This document shows, piece by piece, positions 33,476 to 36,486 of a stretch of 36,486 nucleotides of DNA. How positions within the stretch are numbered: position 1 is the stretch's first letter; each line of letters starts with the position of its first letter. A model generated the notes under the pieces. It saw only the letters and a program-made list of their open reading frames with translations, did no database searches and was not told the origin of the DNA. Made by a program: the position numbers and the translations under genes. Source of the stretch: Novipirellula herctigrandis (GTDB lineage Bacteria > Planctomycetota > Planctomycetia > Pirellulales > Pirellulaceae); NCBI GenBank assembly GCA_007859835.1, contig SJPJ01000001.1, positions 1,450,482-1,486,967 on the forward strand, in the 5' to 3' direction.

Positions 33476-35301
33476 TGACGCCTCGCGATCAATACAATCT
33501 CGCTTTTCGCAGCACCATTGTTTGTGGACTGTTTGCTGCGGTGGTTGCCATAAATCTAGGTTCGGACTACCGATCACGTACGGCCAAAGACCCACTCAAT
33601 TCGGCGGAATACATCGAACTTCGGGCTCAATTACTCGAGGACCCGAAAAACGAAACGCTCCAAGAGTCGTTTCGTGCGCTCGATACTGAATTGCGAGACG
33701 CCTATTTCGACAGCCGCTCGTTCTCCTATTGGGGTGGTTGGCTGCTGCTATTGAGCACCGCCGGAACAATCGGACTCGGCAAATGGGCGGCCGTTCTGCG
33801 CCGCCGCTTGCCCGACCCCACGTTAACGTCATCCGAACGACGTGCCACCGCGGGGGAAACCGACAACCGCATCGGCCGTAACGCAGTGGGCGGTTTTGCA
33901 GGGCTCGCCGTGCTATTGGCATTCGGTTTTTTCATGGCAATCCCAAACCGATTACCGTCCCGCCCAACCGTTGGCCAAGCGGACGAAGACGCCCACTTGG
34001 CGTCATCGGACATTGAAAAAGGCGACACATCCGAACCACCATCCTCCGACGCTCTCGCGACGCAGACGGCGGAACTAACCCCATCGGCGATTCCCGAGGG
34101 ATTTCCAACCGTGGAAGAATTGGCAGCCAATTGGCCTCGCTTTCGTGGCGCCGATGGGTTGGGCATTGTGACTGAAATGGCAATGTTGACTTCGTGGAAC
34201 GTCGAAACCGGAGAGGGCATTTTATGGAAAACCGAAGTTCCGCTGCCCGGGAACAATTCACCGGTCATGTGGGGCGATCGTATTTTCCTTTCGGGTGCAA
34301 CCGAGACGACTCGCGAGGTCATGTGTTTTGACGCCGTCAGTGGCGAGTTGCTGTGGCAAAAGGCTGTGCCCGGGACTCCGGAAAGCACCGCGGAAACACC
34401 GAATGTCATGAAAGCCACTGGTTTCGCGGCACCCACCATGGCAACCGATGGACGGCGAGCGTATGCCATTTTTGCAAACGGCGACGTCGGAGCCTTTGAT
34501 TTTGAAGGGAATTTGGCTTGGTCGCGCAGTCTGGGGATCCCCAACAACGCTTACGGGCACGCCTCGTCGCTAATGACATTTGAAAACTTGCTGATCGTCC
34601 AATTCGACCAGGGGAGCGAAGGAGAGAACTTATCGCGAATATTGGCACTCAACGTCGAATCAGGTGAAACGACCTGGGAAGCACCGCGCGAAGAAGTGCC
34701 CAATTCGTGGCCCACGCCAATCCTAATTTACGTCAACGATCAACCGCAATTGCTCACATGCGGCGCGCCCAACGCGGTCGCGTATGATCCGCGCGATGGC
34801 AAAGAAATATGGCGAGCCGATTGTTTGTACGGTGACGTTGGCCCATCGCCCGTTTATGCCGACGGTATCGTGGTAACGGCAAACGAAGTTCCCGGCGTGA
34901 CTGCAATCAAGGCGGATGGAACGGGTGATGTGACCGAGACCCATATGTTATGGGATGGTTTCATGGGAGTCCCAGATTTATGCAGCCCGCTGGCGACGAA
35001 TCAAATGGTACTGCTTTTGACGTCTGATGGGCTTTTGACGTGTTACGATTTGCACGAAGGAGGCGACCCGCTATGGGAGCATGAAATCGATGCTTCGTTC
35101 TCGTCATCGCCCACGATGATCGGCGAAAACGCTTACCTGTTCGATACAGATGGCCAAGTTTTCATCGTCAAGCCAACGCTCGAGTCTTGCACGGAAGTCG
35201 GCGCAAATGATCTGGCAGAGCCCTGCGTCACCAGCCCTGCGGTAAAAAACAGCCGCCTCTACATCCGAACCGAAACACAATTGATGTGCATCGGCGAGTA
35301 A
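33472..35301 (+). CDS. Three-helix membrane-anchored PQQ-like propeller, cassette gene 6
   Basis: A 609-residue protein. The first ~165 residues contain three hydrophobic helices (TIVCGLFAAVVAINLG, GGWLLLLSTAGTIGLGKWAA, AVGGFAGLAVLLAFGFFMA). A charged linker follows, then a PQQ-like/BamB propeller from about residue 215 (LAANWPRFRGADGLG, WNVETGEGILWKTEVPLPGN, SGELLWQKAVPGTPES, FEGNLAWSRSLGIPNN, DGKEIWRADCLYGDVG, SFSSSPTMIGENAYLFDTDG). The NWPRFRG opening is shared with gene 1, so the cassette carries two related propellers. No CxxCH or other haem site is visible. It starts in an ATGA overlap with gene 5. Its propeller could be the partner of the ferredoxin, or a dehydrogenase of unknown type. 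Confidence 0.84.
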   Translation: MMTPRDQYNLAFRSTIVCGLFAAVVAINLGSDYRSRTAKDPLNSAEYIELRAQLLEDPKNETLQESFRALDTELRDAYFDSRSFSYWGGWLLLLSTAGTIGLGKWAAVLRRRLPDPTLTSSERRATAGETDNRIGRNAVGGFAGLAVLLAFGFFMAIPNRLPSRPTVGQADEDAHLASSDIEKGDTSEPPSSDALATQTAELTPSAIPEGFPTVEELAANWPRFRGADGLGIVTEMAMLTSWNVETGEGILWKTEVPLPGNNSPVMWGDRIFLSGATETTREVMCFDAVSGELLWQKAVPGTPESTAETPNVMKATGFAAPTMATDGRRAYAIFANGDVGAFDFEGNLAWSRSLGIPNNAYGHASSLMTFENLLIVQFDQGSEGENLSRILALNVESGETTWEAPREEVPNSWPTPILIYVNDQPQLLTCGAPNAVAYDPRDGKEIWRADCLYGDVGPSPVYADGIVVTANEVPGVTAIKADGTGDVTETHMLWDGFMGVPDLCSPLATNQMVLLLTSDGLLTCYDLHEGGDPLWEHEIDASFSSSPTMIGENAYLFDTDGQVFIVKPTLESCTEVGANDLAEPCVTSPAVKNSRLYIRTETQLMCIGE

Positions 35302-35536
35302 GTAAGGACAGATCTTCGGCGTCTGTATGGTTGACATTTCGCGCACTTGGCGCTATGTTCGCACACTGCGGCAGGCTGGATTTTTTCGGCCGTTGACAAG
35401 AACCCCCAGCAGAGCCGCTGTGAATCTGAATAAGGCTGCTGGTTTTCCAAGCTCCAAGCGACGTGCGTGCTACGAAATGACGTGTTTATGACGTTCCTAG
35501 CCCACGCATCGCCCCAATGAATGAGACCGACTCGCG
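35302..35536. other. Intergenic gap after the cassette
   Basis: 235 bp with no convincing gene. Near the cassette end, ACAGATC-TTCG-GCGTCTGT (35309-35327) can fold into a short stem with a UUCG loop, but has a mismatch and no U-run, so I do not call a terminator. A promoter for the next gene is expected here. Confidence 0.4.
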
Positions 35537-36486
35537 ATGACCGTCGATCTAGAAGCAATTGCCCGTCGAGGGCGTTGCGAGGAATCCAATTTACGAATCG
35601 CGTTACCTTTGATTGAACAAGGTTACGCACCTCCTTTCCTGGCACGCTACCGGCGTGATGAATTAGGAGGGTTGGAAGAGGGAACACTCTGGGAGCTTTC
35701 CGAGGCATTACACGCCGAAAAAGCCCTCGCCCATCGCCGCGCCGAACTTTTAACGCAGTGGACGGCGACTCCATTGGCCGATCCAGCGCTTGGCCGAGCG
35801 ATCGAGAAAGCAAGCACCAAACGGATGCTTGAGCGACTCGGTCGGCGGATTAAGTTGGAATCGAACGAGGCCGTCGACGGCGGCACCAAGTTGGCCGTCC
35901 GTATTTTGAACCCCGAAAAGGGTGACGGCGACGACTTCCAAACGTTGGCTCAATCCGCCGAAGGAATCACCGATACCGAAGAAGCGATCGGTCATCTCGA
36001 AGAATCGCTCGCGCGTCGCTTGGCTGGCGACCCTCGAATTATCAACGCAGCGGTCCAGTGGCTAAGCAAGCATGCCAGAATCTTGGTGGCCGAGATCAGT
36101 GATCCGCATGTCAGCGGTAATCAAGAAACGGATAATTCTTCGAATAAGAACGAGGAATCAGCAGGCGACAAACCAGGCGCAGAGGAACATGCCAAGGCGA
36201 AGGACAAGCCAGGCGAAGAAGCGGTAACGCCCGCTGAGCCTGAATCGCCCGCTGAGCCTGAAAACGTGACGGCTGAAAATGCGGAACTGGCGGCTACCGA
36301 AACAGCTGGAGGCGAAGAACCCGCTGCGACGGAAACAGTTGCAACGGCACCAGCTGCTGCGGAACCAGTAGCCAGCGAAGAACCCGCGGCGCCAGAAACG
36401 GTTGCGACCGACCCGACTGCTTCCGAAACAACGGAAGGCGAAGCCCCCACGGCCGCCCAACCAGCTACTGCCGAATCCGCTGCAAC
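35537..36486 (+). CDS. Tex-like N-terminal domain protein with acidic linker (runs off the window)
   Basis: The gene starts at the ATG at 35537 and is open to the window edge (316 codons). Residues 1-170 resemble the N-terminal helical domain of the Tex transcription accessory protein: EQGYAPPFLARYRRDELGGLEEGTLWELSE corresponds to the family motif PFIARYRKExxGGLDExxL, and ITDTEEAIGHLEESLARRLAGDPRI resembles the later helix. Residues ~195-316 (nt 36121 onward) are a low-complexity Glu/Ala/Pro/Thr-rich linker with PAEPES- and ETVAT-type repeats, not found in ordinary Tex. The catalytic-like YqgF and S1 domains of Tex would lie beyond the window, so completeness cannot be judged. The role is probably RNA-binding or transcription related; the linker is the odd part. 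Confidence 0.72.
   Translation, partial: MTVDLEAIARRGRCEESNLRIALPLIEQGYAPPFLARYRRDELGGLEEGTLWELSEALHAEKALAHRRAELLTQWTATPLADPALGRAIEKASTKRMLERLGRRIKLESNEAVDGGTKLAVRILNPEKGDGDDFQTLAQSAEGITDTEEAIGHLEESLARRLAGDPRIINAAVQWLSKHARILVAEISDPHVSGNQETDNSSNKNEESAGDKPGAEEHAKAKDKPGEEAVTPAEPESPAEPENVTAENAELAATETAGGEEPAATETVATAPAAAEPVASEEPAAPETVATDPTASETTEGEAPTAAQPATAESAA

Overview
The window reads as chromosomal DNA of a planctomycete, probably a Rhodopirellula-like member of the Pirellulaceae. This is inferred from gene content: a giant ThuA/dehydrogenase/haem-c fusion of the type characteristic of Planctomycetes, several FG-GAP and PQQ-like beta-propeller proteins, lipoprotein-anchored FG-GAP/UnbV proteins, a XylR-type LacI/AraC hybrid regulator, and few Shine-Dalgarno sequences. 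No database search was possible, so the taxonomy is inference.

Layout. 104-5702 is a housekeeping block on the + strand: a GNAT acetyltransferase, a divergent dnaA with an insertion in domain I, dnaB directly downstream, and a small zinc-ribbon-like protein. 5869-23635 is a carbohydrate-use island. It holds an exported beta-propeller protein, a GH127-type beta-L-arabinofuranosidase with F5/8C domain, a haem-c/FG-GAP lipoprotein, an exported glutaminase-A-like (DUF4964/5127/4965/1793) protein, an exported GH2 enzyme, and a 1489-residue ThuA + PVC-dehydrogenase + HEAT + cytochrome c protein. A XylR-type regulator is divergent from the last of these. The shared promoter region between regulator and giant protein carries a 26-bp-spaced direct repeat and a perfect 13-bp palindrome, both candidate operators. 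23828-26890 is a large TPR/FG-GAP/UnbV lipoprotein. 27048-28322 (minus) is an exported phytase/esterase-like propeller.

28563-35301 is the most striking unit, a six-gene + strand cassette with 4-11 nt overlaps or 10 nt gaps. It encodes an anchored PQQ-like propeller, an anchored NHL propeller with a GCCNP motif, a 75-residue membrane protein with a Cys-rich tail, a Tat-type four-cluster ferredoxin (NapG/MauM-like), a membrane polyferredoxin (NapH/MauN-like), and a second PQQ-like propeller with three membrane segments. No terminal reductase, haem protein or dehydrogenase of known type is included. The cassette looks like an undescribed quinol-linked electron-transfer system facing the periplasm, with propellers in place of a known catalytic partner. 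The window ends inside a Tex-like N-terminal domain protein followed by an acidic, Ala/Pro/Glu-rich linker.

A second theme is short tandem repeats at gene edges and in linkers (18 bp x3 in dnaA, 15 bp x4, 14 bp x2, 21 bp x3, 14 bp x6, 20 bp x3, 15 bp x2). Several overlap or supply start or stop regions of genes.
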